Source: G963677185 sp963677185
GTDB lineage: Bacteria; Bacillota; Syntrophomonadia; Syntrophomonadales; Syntrophomonadaceae
Direction of reading: 5' to 3'
DNA: 64,000 bases
Assembly (NCBI GenBank): GCA_963677185.1
Contig: OY781889.1
Location: 2,542,001 to 2,606,000, forward strand
In this document: piece by piece, positions 61,957 through 64,000 of the stretch
Layout of the letters: each line of letters opens with the position of its first letter
How positions within the stretch are numbered: position 1 is the first letter of the stretch
Made by a program: the position numbers and the translations under genes
The notes under the pieces: generated by a model
Databases searched by the model: none
Told to the model about the DNA's origin: nothing
What the model saw: the letters and a program-made list of their open reading frames with translations, nothing else

Positions 61957-63783
61957 TTACGTAAGCCTTTTAAGTCTTCGGTCCAGATCGTTAATGCTTA
62001 TTTTGACCATAGTCGGCCTGCCATGCGGGCAATTAAAAGCTCTATCCAAACCGAGCAGTTCAGCAACCAGCGCTTCCATTTCGGCTTCGTTCAAGCGATC
62101 ACCGGTTTTTATCGCATTCCTGCAAGCCATTAGCGCCATGATTTTATTATGATAATCGCTTTCGGTGGAAGTCTCTATAATTTCAATGATTTCATCCATG
62201 CTATTAAGATCAAGGCTCGAGGCATGATGAGGCAATCCGCGTATAACAATGCTGGTTTCTCCAAATGATTCGATTTCGAAACCAAGCTCACGGAAACGTT
62301 CCAGCCTGTTCATAACAAATTCATAGCGGGTGGGGTTTAGATCATAGCGCAAAGGTATAAGCAGGTCCTGGCTGGTCAACGGTCCTTCAGCCTGGTCCGC
62401 CTTAAATTTTTCAAACAGAATGCGTTCATGGGCGGCATGCTGATCAACCAGCAGCAATCCATCCATTACCTCGATCAGGATGTATTTCCGATGCAATTGG
62501 GCTAATATCCTGTAAACTGTTCGGTCCCCTCCGAAGTCTTTTTCAGAAACAGGCAAGCCGGTCGCCGCTTCCATATCTTGCACGGCATCCCGGCGCTCAT
62601 TCAGGGCGGTATTCTGATTATAGCCTTGCAGACCCTGTTTCTCGCCCGGTACATCATGACTGATAGGTTTCTGTAATAGCAGCCTGGATTGCCCGTTTGC
62701 TGGATAAGACGATTCTAAATTAGATGTTTCGCGTATCTGGTATCCTTTTTGCCAAGCGTCCGGCCGGGTAAAACCATAAGCGTTTTCTCTAATCCGTTCG
62801 CTGTCGCTCCTTAATGCTGCTTTTACCGTACCCTGGACCGTTCTGAATATTAAGCCCTCATCTTGAAACTTGACTTCCTTTTTTTGAGGATGAATATTTA
62901 CATCCACTTCTTCAGGCGGAACGTTAATCTTAATTATCGCCGCCGGGTATTCACGGCTGATCAGCAATCCCTTATACCCTTCATCCAGCGCCCTGGAAAG
63001 CATGGGGCTCTCAATCACCCGCCGATTGACAAAAAAGCTCTGACTGCGCCGGTTAAGGCGCTTGAAATCCACCTTGCTGACATAGCCCTCCAAGCTGACA
63101 CTTTCAGATTGATAGGCAATTTCGATAAAATGCCTGCAGTAGTCGCTTCCATACAGCGACAGCATGGTGTTATAAAGCCTTCCATCTCCCGGGGTTTTAA
63201 ACAGCAGTTTTTTTTCGTTATGATATTCAAAAATAATATCGGGGCGTGCCAATGCCATGTTCATCAACATGGCATTGATCCGGCCAGCTTCACTGCTGGA
63301 TGATTTCATGAACTTTTTGCGGGCGGGGGTATTGTAGAAAAGGTCGCTGATCCTGATTTTACTGCCCTGGGGAAAGGCTGCTGCAACTGACTTTTCGAAC
63401 CGGCCCCCGGCCATGCTTATAGCATGACCTTCTCCATCCCGGCAGGCTGTGATCAGATTAACCCTGGAAACAGAGGCTATGCTGGGCAAAGCCTCTCCTC
63501 GAAACCCCATGGTGTTAATGGCAAATAGATCACTTTCCCGGTCAAGTTTGCTGGTAGCATGGCGCGTGAAGGCCAATTCGATTTGATCAGCAGGAATGCC
63601 CTGCCCGTTGTCGGAAACCTCGATCCAATCATGACCCCCACGTTGAATAGCTACTGCAATGGAGGTGCTGCCTGCGTCGATGGCATTTTCAACCAGTTCC
63701 TTCACCACCGAAACTGGTCTTTCAATGACCTCTCCGGCAGCAATTTTATTTATCAGGTTATCATCCAGTAAACGAATTTGCAT
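61957..63783 (-). CDS. mutL: DNA mismatch repair protein MutL (endonuclease type)
   Basis: A 608-residue protein. GHKL ATPase domain (IAAGEVIERPVSVVKELVEN, DNGQGIP, GFRGEALPS) then a linker and a C-terminal domain. That domain has DQHAAHERILFE (near 445), the endonuclease motif, with ACRNAIK and CPHGRP. It therefore belongs to the nicking MutL group used by bacteria lacking MutH. The ATG follows the upstream stop codon by 2 bp with no clear ribosome site, so it is likely coupled. Confidence 0.97.
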   Translation of the reverse strand: MQIRLLDDNLINKIAAGEVIERPVSVVKELVENAIDAGSTSIAVAIQRGGHDWIEVSDNGQGIPADQIELAFTRHATSKLDRESDLFAINTMGFRGEALPSIASVSRVNLITACRDGEGHAISMAGGRFEKSVAAAFPQGSKIRISDLFYNTPARKKFMKSSSSEAGRINAMLMNMALARPDIIFEYHNEKKLLFKTPGDGRLYNTMLSLYGSDYCRHFIEIAYQSESVSLEGYVSKVDFKRLNRRSQSFFVNRRVIESPMLSRALDEGYKGLLISREYPAAIIKINVPPEEVDVNIHPQKKEVKFQDEGLIFRTVQGTVKAALRSDSERIRENAYGFTRPDAWQKGYQIRETSNLESSYPANGQSRLLLQKPISHDVPGEKQGLQGYNQNTALNERRDAVQDMEAATGLPVSEKDFGGDRTVYRILAQLHRKYILIEVMDGLLLVDQHAAHERILFEKFKADQAEGPLTSQDLLIPLRYDLNPTRYEFVMNRLERFRELGFEIESFGETSIVIRGLPHHASSLDLNSMDEIIEIIETSTESDYHNKIMALMACRNAIKTGDRLNEAEMEALVAELLGLDRAFNCPHGRPTMVKISINDLDRRLKRLT

Positions 63784-63785
63784 GG

Positions 63786-64000
63786 CTATAGGATGGTCTT
63801 TTCCAGCCCGGTGCGGCAGTTATAGCTTAAATAGCGGTCTGCTTTGCGATCCTGCAGATATATATGATCATAAGCAGCATGCTGGGATATCATCTTCTGA
63901 TAGTGTTTTTCAGCTTCAGCCTGACAGCGCTCGCATGCATAAATAGGCACACAAACCCCGAATATGCGTCCGTCTCTGCCTGTCCGGTAATGGCCGTTGC
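63786..64000 (-). CDS. Hypothetical protein, N-terminus beyond the window
   Basis: The last ~71 residues of a gene entering from the right. The fragment reads GRDGRIFGVCVPIYACERCQ, then a charged helix and a Tyr-rich end (DRYLSYNCRTGLEKTIL). A C-x6-CxxC pattern could bind metal. I do not recognise it. It ends 2 bp before the mutL start, so it is in the same transcript. Confidence 0.6.
   Translation of the reverse strand, partial: NGHYRTGRDGRIFGVCVPIYACERCQAEAEKHYQKMISQHAAYDHIYLQDRKADRYLSYNCRTGLEKTIL

Overview
The window looks like a chromosomal segment of an anaerobic, low-to-mid GC member of the Clostridia. Bacillota-type synteny blocks, strong Shine-Dalgarno sites, a SAM-I riboswitch, a Bacillus-type LexA box and fatty-acid oxidation genes together suggest a Syntrophomonas-like syntroph. 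That placement is inference from gene content, not a database match.

Left part (1-20.4 kb, mostly + strand). A truncated ABC1/UbiB kinase and a phasin-like gene on the - strand are followed by a secreted clostripain-type protease and a HigBA-like toxin-antitoxin pair. Then comes the classical SRP/ribosome-maturation block: ylxM-ffh-rpsP-khpA-rimM-trmD-RNA methyltransferase-rplS-rbgA-rnhB-ylqG-like-ylqH-yraN, followed by folD. The ylqG/ylqH pair resembles FliK and the FlhB C-terminus although no flagellar genes are near. After folD come two small unknown genes, an MBL hydrolase, a lipoprotein, a DUF362/ferredoxin protein, and metA under a SAM-I riboswitch.

Middle part (20.4-36 kb). A second, complete ABC1 kinase and an HsdR-N-like protein stand on the - strand, then a tyrosine recombinase on +. 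A - strand run holds a NUDIX hydrolase, a B12-radical SAM protein, murB, a LarA-type lactate racemase, a large acyl-CoA dehydrogenase and a thiolase. A glcD/glcF-type FAD/Fe-S oxidoreductase pair follows on +. The acyl-CoA dehydrogenase, thiolase, GlcDF and LarA point to beta-oxidation and 2-hydroxyacid metabolism.

Right part (36-64 kb, mostly - strand). The cell-shape block DUF4321-maf-radC-mreBCD-mrdA-rodA leads into DUF1232, the TIGR03960/DUF2344 radical-SAM pair and RNase G. Upstream lie rex, folC and valS. On + are cheV, tRNA-Lys(CTT), a TtcA-like thiolase and lexA. A 374-bp tandem heptamer array separates lexA from the mutL-methyltransferase-miaA-hfq-ynbB-DUF456-glnA run, which matches the B. 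subtilis mutL-glnA neighbourhood but lacks glnR.

No phage, CRISPR array, insertion sequence or secondary-metabolite cluster is visible. The most unusual items are the heptamer array, an apparent CTG start codon for ylqH (and possibly miaA), a FolD lacking the catalytic lysine, a perfect 14-bp palindrome overlapping the ylxM-ffh promoter, and two REP-like palindromes.
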